From Methyloceanibacter sp. wino2 (lineage in GTDB: Bacteria; Pseudomonadota; Alphaproteobacteria; Rhizobiales; Methyloligellaceae): 64,000 nt of DNA. The DNA is taken from assembly GCF_003071365.1 (NCBI RefSeq), contig NZ_CP028960.1:806001-870000 (forward strand), written 5' to 3'. The position numbers were made by a program, and so were the translations under genes. Shown here one piece after another: positions 1 through 8,783 of this stretch (positions within the stretch are counted from its first letter, which is position 1; the number at the start of each line of letters is the position of its first letter). The notes beneath the pieces are model-generated. The model was given only the letters and a program-made list of their open reading frames with translations. It did not search any database and was not told the origin of the DNA.

Positions 1-708
1 AGTGACAAGAAAGTCTCCGGCGCCATCCGGCGCGAGCCCATCGAGATTGCCGATCGGGGTGCCGTCGCCGAGATTTGCGATCTCTTTGCTGTCCAGGTCG
101 ACGGTCCTGAGATGGTCGGGCTTTGCCGACATCATCTCGCCTTTGCCCCAGGACGCTACGATCAATCTGCCGTCGTCGGGGTATAGACCGTTCGGGGCAG
201 CGAGTTCGGCGCTACGGAGCCACACTCCGAATGCGTCGCCATCGAGTGCGTAGATCGTGTTGGTGAGCGTGTCCGAGATGAACACGCGTCCGTCCTTGTC
301 CACGGCGATGTCGTTCAGGAACTTGGCGTCCGGTGCCTCGTAGACTTTAGAGATCTCTCCTGTACCGATGTCAATGACGACAAGCCGATCGACATCCGCA
401 ACATAGAGCCGGTCACCATAAAGCCCCAAGCCCTTCGGGGCATTCAGCCCCGTCACCCATTCTGCCGTCTCGACTTTTCCATCCGGCGTCAGTTTCGCGA
501 TGTAGCCCTTGCCGTCCTTGTCGGTTGGCCCGCCGTCCACATTCGACACGTAGAGCACGTTTCGCTCGGGATCGAACAGGACGGATTCGGGCTGACGCAA
601 GCCTTCCGCGCGCCAGACTTCCTTCAATTCTGTAGCCAAGCCGAGGCTTGGAATGCTCGCGACGGCCACCAACGTAGTCGCGAGCAGAAGGCTCGTGATT
701 CTCGACAT
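1..708 (-). CDS. SMP-30/gluconolactonase-like beta-propeller protein, 3' end cut by window edge
   Basis: The reading frame is open from the ATG at 708 to the left edge, so about 236 N-terminal residues are visible and the stop lies outside. A GGAGCG ribosome-binding site lies just upstream of the ATG. A signal peptide of about 25 residues (SLLLATTLVAVASIPSLGLA) predicts export to the periplasm. The mature part shows repeated propeller-blade phrases such as PESVLFDPERNVLYVSN, APKGLGLYGDRLYVAD and LNDIAVDKDGRVFISD, typical of the SMP-30/gluconolactonase/LRE family, which contains lactonases and other metal-dependent hydrolases. The substrate cannot be told. It diverges from the LysR gene at 844, which may control it. 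Confidence 0.8.
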   Translation of the reverse strand, partial: MSRITSLLLATTLVAVASIPSLGLATELKEVWRAEGLRQPESVLFDPERNVLYVSNVDGGPTDKDGKGYIAKLTPDGKVETAEWVTGLNAPKGLGLYGDRLYVADVDRLVVIDIGTGEISKVYEAPDAKFLNDIAVDKDGRVFISDTLTNTIYALDGDAFGVWLRSAELAAPNGLYPDDGRLIVASWGKGEMMSAKPDHLRTVDLDSKEIANLGDGTPIGNLDGLAPDGAGDFLVT

Positions 709-825
709 TCAGCGCTCCTTGATTGGTCAATTTCGCGAGGCGCGGCACGAGCGGCCGTGCGCTGCCTCAGAACTAAGTTAGGCCCTGCCCCGGGCGTGCA
801 TTAGGCCGTATAATCTGCATAGTCC

Positions 826-842
826 TATGAATGGAATTCATA
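826..842. promoter_or_regulatory. Palindrome in divergent promoter region
   Basis: A perfect inverted repeat, TATGAAT-GGA-ATTCATA, ends two bases before the ATG of the LysR gene and sits in the 135-bp gap between it and the divergent SMP-30-like gene. A possible -10 (TATAAT) lies at about 809-814. LysR regulators usually bind imperfect dyads in such divergent spacers, so an autoregulatory operator is a reasonable inference, but no binding data are visible. Confidence 0.35.
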
Positions 843-843
843 A

Positions 844-1737
844 ATGAGCCGCCAGAACGTCGCCGATCTCCCAGCCTTCATTGCCGTGGCACGAGAGCGC
901 AGCTTCACCAAAGCGGCGGCGAAGCTGGGGATCTCCCAATCGGCTTTGAGCCATACAATTCGTGCCTTCGAGGAACGGCTTGGCGTTCGGCTCCTGACCC
1001 GCACGACACGAAGTGTTGCGCCGACGGAAGCAGGGGAACGTCTGCTACGATCCGCCGGGCCGAGGTTCGATGAGATCGAGGCTGAACTGGAAGCTCTGAG
1101 CGAGCTTCGTGAGAAACCCGCAGGAACTATTCGCATTACCGCAAGCGATCACGCCGTCCGCTGGCTCCTATGGCCGAAGCTTTCGGCTTTCTTGCCGAGC
1201 TATCCGGATATCCAGGTCGAGATCGCCGTCGACAACGCACTGACCGACATCGTCGCCCATCGGTTTGACGCAGGCGTTCGCTTCGGCGAACAGGTGGAAA
1301 AGGACATGATTGCCGTACGCATTGGACCTGATCTCCGATCCGCGGTGGTTGGCGCGAAGTCTTATTTCGCGCGGCATGGGCGGCCAATGACGCCACATGA
1401 TCTAGTCGATCATCTCTGCATCAATCTGCGCCTCCTCGCTCAGGGCGGTCTTTACGCCTGGGAATTCGAAAAGGACGGCCACGAGATCAACGTGCGCGTC
1501 GAGGGGCAACTTGTCTTCGACAGCATCTTCCCTGCCCTCGATGCCGCCCTTGCTGGTTTCGGCCTGGCCTATCTGCCGGAGGATGTAGCTCGGCCCCATC
1601 TTGCCGACGGACGGCTAACACGGGTGCTCGAAAATTGGTGCCCTCCTTGGCCCGGATACCGCCTCTATTATCCAAGTCGAAGGCAACCCACCTCCGCCTT
1701 TGCATTGCTGGTCGATGCGCTGCGCCACCGGGGCTGA
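844..1737 (+). CDS. LysR family transcriptional regulator
   Basis: This 297-residue protein has the LysR architecture. Residues 5-65 form the winged helix-turn-helix ([20 protein letters not shown], then [20 protein letters not shown]). From about residue 90 a periplasmic-binding-like effector domain follows ([41 protein letters not shown]). The length is normal for the family. The sequence resembles the subgroup controlling small divergent catabolic or oxidoreductase genes. It diverges from the SMP-30-like gene, which is the natural candidate target. The effector is unknown. Confidence 0.9.
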   Translation: MSRQNVADLPAFIAVARERSFTKAAAKLGISQSALSHTIRAFEERLGVRLLTRTTRSVAPTEAGERLLRSAGPRFDEIEAELEALSELREKPAGTIRITASDHAVRWLLWPKLSAFLPSYPDIQVEIAVDNALTDIVAHRFDAGVRFGEQVEKDMIAVRIGPDLRSAVVGAKSYFARHGRPMTPHDLVDHLCINLRLLAQGGLYAWEFEKDGHEINVRVEGQLVFDSIFPALDAALAGFGLAYLPEDVARPHLADGRLTRVLENWCPPWPGYRLYYPSRRQPTSAFALLVDALRHRG

Positions 1738-2056
1738 GCAGGAAGACCGGCCGTCAACACGGCTAGAGCCCGTCTGGATGCTTGATCGGAAACTGATGCC
1801 GACTGACCGGATAAACGCGATCGACAGTAACCAGGCCTGCTCGACTGCAATTCTGTCGGCCACTCTTGGCACGGAGCGGGCATGCCCTTTGCCAGACTCT
1901 AAATCTGATTCAGACCCAAAGCGGACAGTTAGACCGTCCTTCCGTCACCTCTTTGGGGGCATAAGCTCCTCAGTCTTGATGATAGAGTTCAACAACCGAG
2001 TCCGCTCTCGCGTCTTAGGCCGAAGTTGTCGAAGTCTAATCGTTGGAAGTGCGTCG
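1738..2056. other. Intergenic stretch, no gene recognised
   Basis: A frame runs through this stretch into the following sulfatase fragment, but it shows no family resemblance and the sulfatase has its own signal-peptide start at 2057. I see no RNA gene. It probably carries the promoter of the sulfatase fragment; a GGAAG ribosome-binding site lies at 2045-2049. Confidence 0.5.
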
Positions 2057-2340
2057 ATGCGATCCCAATTTGCCATTGCAGCGCTCGCAATTTGGTTGGT
2101 CTTGGGTGGCTCCCAGTGCGTCTTCGCTGAGGAACCGGCTCCGTCAGACGAAAAGTCTGACCGTAGTGAGCTGCCGATGTCGCTCCCGCCGTTCGAAGGA
2201 AAGGTTGGCGAGACCTATAAGGAGAGCGAGGAGGACTGGCCAAAAGTTCCCACGGCACCGCAAGACGCGCCAAACGTCGTGGTTATCCTGCTAGACGACG
2301 TTGGCTTTGGTCAGCCTTCAACATTTGGTGGGCTCATCCC
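2057..2340 (+). pseudogene. Arylsulfatase, N-terminal fragment
   Basis: From the ATG at 2057 the frame encodes a signal peptide (about residues 1-25, [18 protein letters not shown]), a linker and the first core strand of a type I sulfatase ([20 protein letters not shown], about residues 71-90). DD at the end of strand 1 supplies calcium/metal ligands in this family. Homology stops after GGLIP, where the DNA changes into a reverse-oriented terminase copy; the hybrid frame ends at a stop at 2431. The catalytic Cys/Ser-x-Pro-x-Arg motif and the remaining 400 or so residues of a sulfatase are missing, so no activity is expected. The truncation point coincides exactly with the terminase repeat boundary, which points to a recombination or insertion event. 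Confidence 0.8.
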
Positions 2341-3177
2341 AGACCCTTTCTCCTCGATCACCAGGGAATACGAACGCTGCAGCTGCCAACGGCGATGCAT
2401 CTCGATAACTCGACGCCGTAGATCGGGATAATCTAGCCGGTCTCGCAAGACGTCGAGGACCCACACCGTCTAACCTCGTGCCTGCAGCACAACGCAAGCG
2501 GAGTAGTCAGCCAATTCGCTTGCGCTCATCGCCGTGTCCCAACTGACGATCAGCTTGTCACCTGATTGCCAGGCAGGAGGATCGTCATAGAGCGGAAACC
2601 ATGACCACTTGATGAGGTTTCCACTTGGGGCCACTGGTTGCTGCTGATACTGCGCGGCAAAGTCCAAGGAACCCATTGAGCGCTTTAGATCGGCCAAGAC
2701 TTTCTCGGAGTCACGAGTGGGGTGCAGCAACTCGCCCACCCTGCGTCGGTAGACTCTGTCCTCCCCGATCCGAACTTCCTCGTCCGTCTCTGCAATGGCA
2801 GGAAGCCTCAGCTCGGTCCAGCCGTCTTGTTCGAGCAGATGGCCGACGAGGTCGTCCACATGCAGGCGCTGCATCACCACGATGATGGCATCGTCTGCCT
2901 TGCTGTCGAGGCGCGGGACGAGGGTGTTGGCCTACCACTGCTTGAGGTTTTCTCTCGCGTTCTCGGAGTGCGCATCCTGCGGTTTCATAGGGTCATCGAT
3001 GATGAGCAGGTTGCCTCCGCGGCCGGTTAGAGTTCCTCCCACCGACGTGGCGTAACAGAAGCCTCTCGCGGTCGTCATGGCCTCGAGCTCGGTATCCTTG
3101 GCCGCACTGACGCGCGTTGATCTGAAGAGGTTCAGGTAGAAGGGCGAGCGGACCAATGCTCGAAAGTCATTCGCATG
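2331..3177 (-). pseudogene. Phage terminase large subunit, internal fragment (copy 1 of direct repeat)
   Basis: This 847-bp stretch matches 52786-53632 without gaps and in the same orientation, and corresponds to about residues 110-391 of the intact terminase there. It lacks both ends of the gene. Two nonsense changes break the frame: a tyrosine codon after ENLKQW has become TAG (about 2934) and a glutamate codon after LQARG has become TAG (about 2470). In the 136-residue stretch between them I count seven differences from the intact copy. The Walker B-like LLIIDDPMK and the nuclease motif SWDTAMSA are still readable. It is a dead relic of a prophage-like element related to the island at 52.5-59.1 kb. 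The ten bases shared at its sulfatase junction (GGCTCATCCC) may be microhomology. Confidence 0.9.
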
Positions 3178-3842
3178 TCGAGTGGTGTGCTGACAGCGGT
3201 CGGCAAAGTGTCCGCGGATAGGCTGGACTAAGGACCACAAAGCCAAGAATCGCGTCCATCACGCCGTATTCAACAGCCGCAGGCATAGCGCGACTGGCTG
3301 ATCATGAACGATCACGACCTCGCAAAGTGTGACCCCCGAAATCGGCCTGTAGAGAAAAAGCGCGGGAAGTACCCCTTCTGGCACAGAGACTTACGTCTCT
3401 CTGCGCTCTCCAGGCAGAACCGCCGCCGACTAGTGGCGCAATTCTGCGCTACTTCCGCGCTGTTTGGTGAGTGTCTGGAGAGAGCGGAAGAGCCCACGAC
3501 TAGGTGGCTGTGCTGGCAGTCCGCGGCGAACGCGTCTCTGCTTCGCATTTCCCTGATATGCGGGAAAGAATAGGGAATTTCGGCTGTTTTTGCCTCACCC
3601 TGCCCTGCTGAAGCCGAGTTTCCCGTTTTACATCAACACGAAATGGCAAAATTCCCTAAGCAGCGCATCAGGGAATTTTTCAGACAAAACAGGGAATTCC
3701 GGAGCGGAAACAGCGACGTTCCCTTCGAGAGCAGGCAAGCGGTTCAGAGAACTCTGAGGCGGTCAGCTTACGTTACTTGCAGCCGCGCTTATCATGTCCG
3801 CTTCTGACCTGCGGGGGACATGGAGAAAGGGCGCTTTAAGCG
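3178..3842. other. Gene-poor stretch with repeated GGGAATT motifs
   Basis: No convincing gene was found in 665 bases. Between about 3540 and 3705 the words GGGAATT and its complement recur (near 3573, 3652, 3670 and 3691). They create a 53-codon frame from an ATG near 3644 with REFFRQNREFRSGN-type repeats. Similar NREF-rich short frames are commonly seen as spurious annotations next to mobile elements in Hyphomicrobiales, from memory. I read this as decayed insertion or prophage flank rather than coding sequence. Confidence 0.45.
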
Positions 3843-4463
3843 TTAGGCGCGTTCGCTCGGTACTACGACCTTTGATACTGCCCGCAACCCATCACGGGTA
3901 TCGACATCGCGAAACACCCTCTCGTCGCTCATGGGAACGGCACTCCAGGAGCCGGCCAGGTCACCCAACAGACCCTTTCCCCCTTGCGGCCCTGCAAGGC
4001 CCTCCAAGAGGCCAAAGTACCGGCGTGGCCAAAGCACGGGGTTCCGTTGCCGGCCCGCAAGCGTCGCCGGAAACACAATCGCCGCTCCATCGCGCTTCAG
4101 GAATTCCGCACCGAGCGTATCGATCACGGCGGAGTTGAGGAACGGCATGTCGCCGGGCACGATGGCAACGCCGTCCAGCTCCCGGGAAACCGCCGCGACA
4201 CCGGACGCAACCGATCCGCCCAAACCATTCCTCCAGGCCGAGTTGAAGACGAAACGGACCGTCAGTCCCTTGAGGGCGTCTTCGATGGCGGATGCGTCGT
4301 GTCCGGTGACGACGATCACCTTGTCTACGCAGTCGGCACCGAGCAGCGTATCGGCCGTGACCCGCACCATCGGCCGTCCATCGATATTGGCGAGAAGCTT
4401 GTTGCGGGGCCCGAACCGCTCCGATGCACCGGCAGCGAGCAGTATGGCGCCAAGCCTGCTCAT
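3843..4463 (-). CDS. MobA/MocA-like nucleotidyltransferase (molybdopterin cytidylyltransferase type)
   Basis: The 206-residue protein begins GAILLAAGASERFGPRNKLL, the LAAGxSxRxGxxK nucleotide-binding loop of MobA-like NTP transferases, followed by a GDMPF metal-binding motif at mid-length. In this family MocA joins CTP to molybdopterin to make the MCD cofactor used by xanthine-oxidase-type enzymes. I placed the start at the ATG at 4463 because it overlaps the stop of the upstream XdhC-like gene by one base (TGATG) and immediately precedes the conserved loop; a longer frame upstream has no homology. The position downstream of a molybdenum hydroxylase and XdhC homologue strongly supports a role in maturing that enzyme. 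NTP preference is inferred. Confidence 0.85.
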   Translation of the reverse strand: MSRLGAILLAAGASERFGPRNKLLANIDGRPMVRVTADTLLGADCVDKVIVVTGHDASAIEDALKGLTVRFVFNSAWRNGLGGSVASGVAAVSRELDGVAIVPGDMPFLNSAVIDTLGAEFLKRDGAAIVFPATLAGRQRNPVLWPRRYFGLLEGLAGPQGGKGLLGDLAGSWSAVPMSDERVFRDVDTRDGLRAVSKVVVPSERA

Positions 4464-5476
4464 CACCGCGTGCCGCCGTGATCGACTTCGATGATCTCGG
4501 CCAAGATCGAAACGGCGATCTCCGCTGGCCCCTTGGCGCCGATGGCGAGCCCGACTGGGGCGTGAATTCGGGTGAGGTCGTCTTCCCCGAAGCCCGAGCC
4601 TCGTAGCCGCTCGAGGCGCTTCGCGTGGGTCTTCCGCGACCCGAGCGCCCCCACATAGAAGCAATCGGAGCGAAGCGCCGCGGTAAGCGCCGCATCGTCG
4701 AGATGCGCGGCGTGGGTCAGAGCGACTACCGCCGTCCGTGTGTCCAACAGCGTCGAGACGACGGCTGGCTCGGGCCAGTCCTCCAAGACGCTCACGCCGC
4801 CAAAGCGTGCGGCGCCTGCGAATGCGGGACGCGGATCGACGATGACGACGTCATAACCGACACGGGTCGCCAAACTGGCAAGGACCTGGGTGACGTGTGT
4901 CCCGCCGGCCAGAACGAGCCGGAGCGGAGGCATTAGAATCTGGAGAAAGGCCTTGCCTTGAGACAGCTCGACGATCCCGCTGTCGCCTGCCGAAATCCGC
5001 GCGATGAGCTCGGGATCCTCTGCCAATTGGGGATCGATGAGACGGCGGGCTCCGGTCGCGAGGTTCGTCACGACAGCCATCAGCCGGCGCGACCGGTGCG
5101 CCATGAGCACGCTATCCAGAAAGTCCCTATCCGAAACGCGGAGCGGCTCGATGAAGACTTTGATCGTGCCGCCGCAAGAGAGCCCCGCGCGCCAGGCGAC
5201 GTCGTCCGCGATACCAAAGTCCAGAAGTTTAGGCGCCCCCGTCGCGATGACGTCCTGCGCCTCGGTGATGACATCGATCTCCACGCATCCGCCCGAGACA
5301 GACCCGGCGAAATCGCCGCCGGGCGCAACGACCAGTTGGCCACCGACCGGCACGGGGGCGGAGCCCCAAGCGGAAACGACCGTCGCCAGCGCGACCGAGT
5401 CATGCGTTTCAAGCCAATCGCGCGCGGTCTGAATGGGCGTGGACTCGATCGGTCGTTGCGGCTCCAACGTGTTCAT
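4463..5476 (-). CDS. XdhC/CoxI family molybdenum-hydroxylase maturation factor
   Basis: This 337-residue protein has the two-part XdhC layout. The N-terminal XdhC_CoxI domain carries ATVVSAWGSAPVPVGGQLVV and the conserved GSVSGGCVE motif; the C-terminal Rossmann domain begins LRLVLAGGTHVTQVLASLAT and contains YVGALGSRKTHAKRLERL. XdhC proteins bind the molybdenum cofactor, promote its sulfuration and insert it into xanthine-oxidase-family enzymes. The gene lies between the large-subunit gene (95 bp upstream) and the MocA-like gene (one-base overlap), so it almost certainly serves the oxidoreductase encoded at 5572-8240. Confidence 0.9.
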   Translation of the reverse strand: MNTLEPQRPIESTPIQTARDWLETHDSVALATVVSAWGSAPVPVGGQLVVAPGGDFAGSVSGGCVEIDVITEAQDVIATGAPKLLDFGIADDVAWRAGLSCGGTIKVFIEPLRVSDRDFLDSVLMAHRSRRLMAVVTNLATGARRLIDPQLAEDPELIARISAGDSGIVELSQGKAFLQILMPPLRLVLAGGTHVTQVLASLATRVGYDVVIVDPRPAFAGAARFGGVSVLEDWPEPAVVSTLLDTRTAVVALTHAAHLDDAALTAALRSDCFYVGALGSRKTHAKRLERLRGSGFGEDDLTRIHAPVGLAIGAKGPAEIAVSILAEIIEVDHGGTR

Positions 5477-5571
5477 CGGACTCGTCTTGCTTCTACCGAA
5501 CAGGGCGGTCGGCGCAAGGGCTCGCGGCCGGCTCTAAATGCTGCCAGAAGCATGCGCATCGCCGGAGCCCT

Positions 5572-7755
5572 CTAAGCCTTCAGTGACTCTGCGCTAAGCG
5601 GCGGCTTGCGCAGCCTCACGCCCGTTGCCGCGTAGACCGCGTTGAACACGGCAGGGACGACCGCCGAGGTTCCAGGCTCACCAATGCCGCCCGGCGCCTC
5701 GGTGTTCTTGATGATGTGGAAATCGATCGCCGGCATGTCGTTGATGTGCGGAGCCCGGTAGTCGTGGAAGTTGCTCTGCTCGACTCGGCCATTCTCGAGG
5801 GTGATCTCGTCGAACAGCGCCGCACTGAGTCCATAGACGATTGCGCTCTGCACCTGCGCTTCGATCGTGTTGGGATTGATGGGAAGCCCGCAATCCACGG
5901 CGCAAGTGACGCGCTTGACTGTCACGTCGCCGGAATCGGAGACCTCCACTTCGGCGACCTGCGCCATGTAGCAGCCGAACACGTTCTGAACGGCAATGCC
6001 TCGGCCTGACCGTTCCGGCAGAGGCTGGCCCCAACCCGATTTCTCCACGGCGAGATCGAGCACGGCGAGCGCACGCGGTTCTTTGGTGAGCAATGCGCGA
6101 CGATACTCCAAGGGATCTTTCTTGGCCGCGGCGGCGCACTCGTCGACGAAACTCTCGACCACGAAGATATTGTGGGAGGGGCCGACACTCCGCCAGAACG
6201 CCGTCGGAATCCCAGGAGGCTCATGCCGCACATACTGGAGCCGGACGTTCGGGATCTCATAAGGCATCTCGAGCGCGCCATCGACCGTGTCGAAGTCGTA
6301 GCCATCCTTGAACGCGGGAGAAGCCCAACGAGCGATGACCGAAGAGCCGCATATCCGGTGGCTCCAGGCAATCGGCATGCCATCGGCATCGAGCCCCGCG
6401 TGCAGGCGGTCGTAAAAATACGGCCGGTACATGTCGTGCTGGACATCTTCTTCGCGGCTCCAGATGACCTTGACGGGACCGTCGACCTGCTTGGCGATTT
6501 CCACGGCTATGGCGATCGAGTCGACTTCAAGACGGCGGCCGAAGCCACCCCCTAGCATGTGGTTGTGTACGACGACCTTCTCGAGCGGGAGGCCCGTCAA
6601 CTCAGCTGCGATCGCTTGGGCGCGGCCGATGACCTGTGTTCCGACCCAGATCTCGCAGGCGTCCTTCCGCACGTGGACAGTACAATTAAGCGGCTCCATC
6701 GCGGTGTGCGCGAGGAACGGCACCTCGTAGATCTCGTCTAAAGTCTGTGCCGCGCCTTCCAAGGCGTTTGGCACATCACCTTCGTGGCGGACAAGCACAC
6801 CGTCCGCCTCGGACGCCTTTTCCATATCGGCGACGATATCGGCCGTCGAAAGCGTGGCGTTGGGACCGTCGTCCCACACGATCTCGACCGCCGCCAATCC
6901 CTTCTTCGCCGCACCCGTATTGGTGGCGACGACAGCCACGGCGTCTTCTGTCTGCACGACCTGCAGGACGCCATTGTTCTCGAGTGCCTTGGCACCGTCC
7001 ACGCTTTTGACCTTGCCGCCGAATACCGGACAGATCGCCAGGGTCGCAAACTTCATGTCGGGAGCTTTTGCGTCGATACCGTAAACGGTCGTTCCGTTGA
7101 CCTTTCCCGGCGTGTCGAGCCGCTTGGCGGCGGTCCCGATCAACTTGAAGGCACTCGGGTCTTTGAGTGTCACCTTCTCAGGGACAGGCATGGTCGCGGC
7201 CTTTTCGGCCAACGCACCGTAGCCAAGGCTGCGCCCAGTGGCCCCGTGGATCACGCTGCCCTTCTCAGCGCGGCAACTGGACGGGTCGACATTCCATGTG
7301 GCGGCAGCCGCCGCGATGAGCATCTCCCTGGCCGTGGCGCCGGCATTGCGCAAGGGCTCGTAGAACGCGCGCATCGAGGTGGAGCCGCCCGTTACCTGAA
7401 AGCCGACGAGGCCGTTTGTGTAGAGCGCGCCGTCGGGAGGAGCCTGCTCTGTATAAACTTGAGTGAGGTCGACCTCGAGCTCTTCGGCGATGAGCATCGG
7501 GCAGGAGGTGAACGTCCCTTGCCCCATCTCGACCTGCGGAATGATGAAAGCGACACGCCCGTCGTGGCCGATGCGAATGAAGCCGTCCGGCGCGAAGTTT
7601 GCCGCTGAAGCGTCCCGGGCCCTTGCGGCGCGTATCGGAAGGCCGAATGTGAGAAGCAAGCCGCCGCCGGCGGCGACACTTGCGCGCAAGAAGCCTCGCC
7701 TGGAGAGGCCTCCCGCGCTCGGCGTTTGCGGCTTGTCCGTCAGACGCAACGACAT
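5572..7755 (-). CDS. Molybdenum hydroxylase large subunit, isoquinoline 1-oxidoreductase beta type (IorB-like)
   Basis: The 727-residue protein starts with a twin-arginine leader (SRRGFLRASVAAGGGLLLTF), so it is exported folded to the periplasm. The body matches the aldehyde oxidase/xanthine dehydrogenase molybdopterin-binding family: MGQGTFTSCPMLIAEELEVD, NHMLGGGFGRRLEVD and GIGEPGTSAVVPAVFNA near the C-terminus, where the conserved Glu acts as the catalytic base in relatives. Proteins of this type pair with a small 2Fe-2S subunit and a membrane cytochrome c and oxidise N-heterocycles or aldehydes. The partner subunit lies two bases upstream (7758-8240). The substrate cannot be deduced. Confidence 0.88.
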   Translation of the reverse strand: MSLRLTDKPQTPSAGGLSRRGFLRASVAAGGGLLLTFGLPIRAARARDASAANFAPDGFIRIGHDGRVAFIIPQVEMGQGTFTSCPMLIAEELEVDLTQVYTEQAPPDGALYTNGLVGFQVTGGSTSMRAFYEPLRNAGATAREMLIAAAAATWNVDPSSCRAEKGSVIHGATGRSLGYGALAEKAATMPVPEKVTLKDPSAFKLIGTAAKRLDTPGKVNGTTVYGIDAKAPDMKFATLAICPVFGGKVKSVDGAKALENNGVLQVVQTEDAVAVVATNTGAAKKGLAAVEIVWDDGPNATLSTADIVADMEKASEADGVLVRHEGDVPNALEGAAQTLDEIYEVPFLAHTAMEPLNCTVHVRKDACEIWVGTQVIGRAQAIAAELTGLPLEKVVVHNHMLGGGFGRRLEVDSIAIAVEIAKQVDGPVKVIWSREEDVQHDMYRPYFYDRLHAGLDADGMPIAWSHRICGSSVIARWASPAFKDGYDFDTVDGALEMPYEIPNVRLQYVRHEPPGIPTAFWRSVGPSHNIFVVESFVDECAAAAKKDPLEYRRALLTKEPRALAVLDLAVEKSGWGQPLPERSGRGIAVQNVFGCYMAQVAEVEVSDSGDVTVKRVTCAVDCGLPINPNTIEAQVQSAIVYGLSAALFDEITLENGRVEQSNFHDYRAPHINDMPAIDFHIIKNTEAPGGIGEPGTSAVVPAVFNAVYAATGVRLRKPPLSAESLKA

Positions 7756-7757
7756 GG

Positions 7758-8240
7758 TCAGTCTCCCTGGGACGAGGACGTAGGTGAAGTCTCAGCGGCT
7801 TGCTTGATTGCTTCGCGGATGCGGAGATACGTCCCGCAGCGACAGATATTGCCGGCCATGGCGCCGTCGATATCGCTGTCGGTCGGCTCCGAATTTGCCG
7901 CGAGCAGCGCTGCCGCCGACATGATCTGCCCTGACTGGCAGTAGCCGCACTGGACGACCTCCAGATCGAGCCACGCCTGCTGAAGGCTCTCGCCGATCGG
8001 CGTGTCGCCGATGGCTTCGATGGTGGTAACTGCAGACTCGCCAATATACTCGACAGGCATGACGCAGGAACGCATCGGCGTACCGTTCACATGCACGGTG
8101 CACGCGCCGCATAGCGCCTTGCCGCACCCGAATTTCGTGCCTGTCATGCCCAGCACGTCGCGTAGAACCCAGAGCAGCGGGATATCGCCGTCTACGTCGA
8201 CCTCGTGCTCTACCTCGTTGACCTTGATTTTGAAGGTCAT
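7758..8240 (-). CDS. 2Fe-2S subunit of molybdenum hydroxylase (IorA-like)
   Basis: This 160-residue protein carries both clusters of the small-subunit family. The N-terminal plant-ferredoxin-type cluster is [16 protein letters not shown] with the last cysteine in MRSC; the C-terminal four-helix cluster is CGYCQSGQ...GNICRCGTY. It passes electrons from the molybdenum centre of the large subunit to a haem protein. I chose the ATG at 8240 ([20 protein letters not shown]) because homology starts there; an ATG four codons upstream is possible. It has no signal of its own, in line with piggy-back export with the Tat-tagged large subunit. It is the first gene of a four-gene operon ending at 3843. 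Confidence 0.9.
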   Translation of the reverse strand: MTFKIKVNEVEHEVDVDGDIPLLWVLRDVLGMTGTKFGCGKALCGACTVHVNGTPMRSCVMPVEYIGESAVTTIEAIGDTPIGESLQQAWLDLEVVQCGYCQSGQIMSAAALLAANSEPTDSDIDGAMAGNICRCGTYLRIREAIKQAAETSPTSSSQGD

Positions 8241-8389
8241 TGCCTCACCCATTCTTACGCGGCTAAAATCGTTTGCCGCTTTGGCGCCCAGCCTACTGCG
8301 AACTCGTTCGCGTCCCCCACTATGGCGTCGGATATTGGCGCTTTCAAGCGCAAATGTTGTGTAGCAGCGCTGTGCCCCCACGTGACAGC

Positions 8390-8429
8390 AATCCCTGCAC
8401 CGGATCTACAATCCCTGCACCAGATCTAC
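8390..8429. repeat. 20-bp tandem repeat, two copies
   Basis: The unit AATCCCTGCACC(G/A)GATCTAC occurs twice head to tail at 8390-8409 and 8410-8429 with one mismatch. It lies in the 286-bp non-coding spacer between the molybdenum hydroxylase operon and the DUF1214 remnant. I see no gene in this spacer. Two copies are too few to suggest a function beyond local duplication. Confidence 0.6.
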
Positions 8430-8526
8430 CGTTCGAGGATCGGCCTTCGACGTCACAGAGCGACTTTGGCCTGGGCAGGTCCGCAAAGTGCCACGAGCGG
8501 ACATCGGCAATCAGCCATAGGGCCGC

Positions 8527-8717
8527 TTATTCGATAGGCTCGATGTCAGGGAGACTCCAACTCTTGTCATAGAAACCCTCTGTGGGGCCATACAAGCGGA
8601 AGTAAACCAACCACGCCTTGCCGGGCATCGTCTCGATCCAGGTGGCCTCCATGCCCGCAGGCACCTTTGGTCGGAAGTATGAGTCGACGGAGCGGTTCTG
8701 CACGGCGCAGGCAACGG
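8527..8717 (-). pseudogene. DUF1254/DUF1214 protein, C-terminal remnant
   Basis: The last 60 or so codons before the stop at 8527 read VDSYFRPKVPAGMEATWIET, then MPGKAWLVYFRLYGPTEGF and DKSWSLPDIEPIE, which closely follow the conserved C-terminus of DUF1214 proteins (a fold often paired with DUF1254). The rest of the family, normally several hundred residues, is missing. Upstream the frame runs into sequence with no resemblance and overlaps the membrane-protein gene at 8784. It is best read as a relic. Confidence 0.7.
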
Positions 8718-8783
8718 CGCCCACCATGGCGCCGTTACACTTGCGGAGCCGCGAAGCCACGGCTTTGTTGGGCGGTGTGACGG

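Noticed and set aside
8390-8429. Possible start of a CRISPR array
   Set aside because: There are only two directly abutting 20-bp units without spacers and no cas genes.
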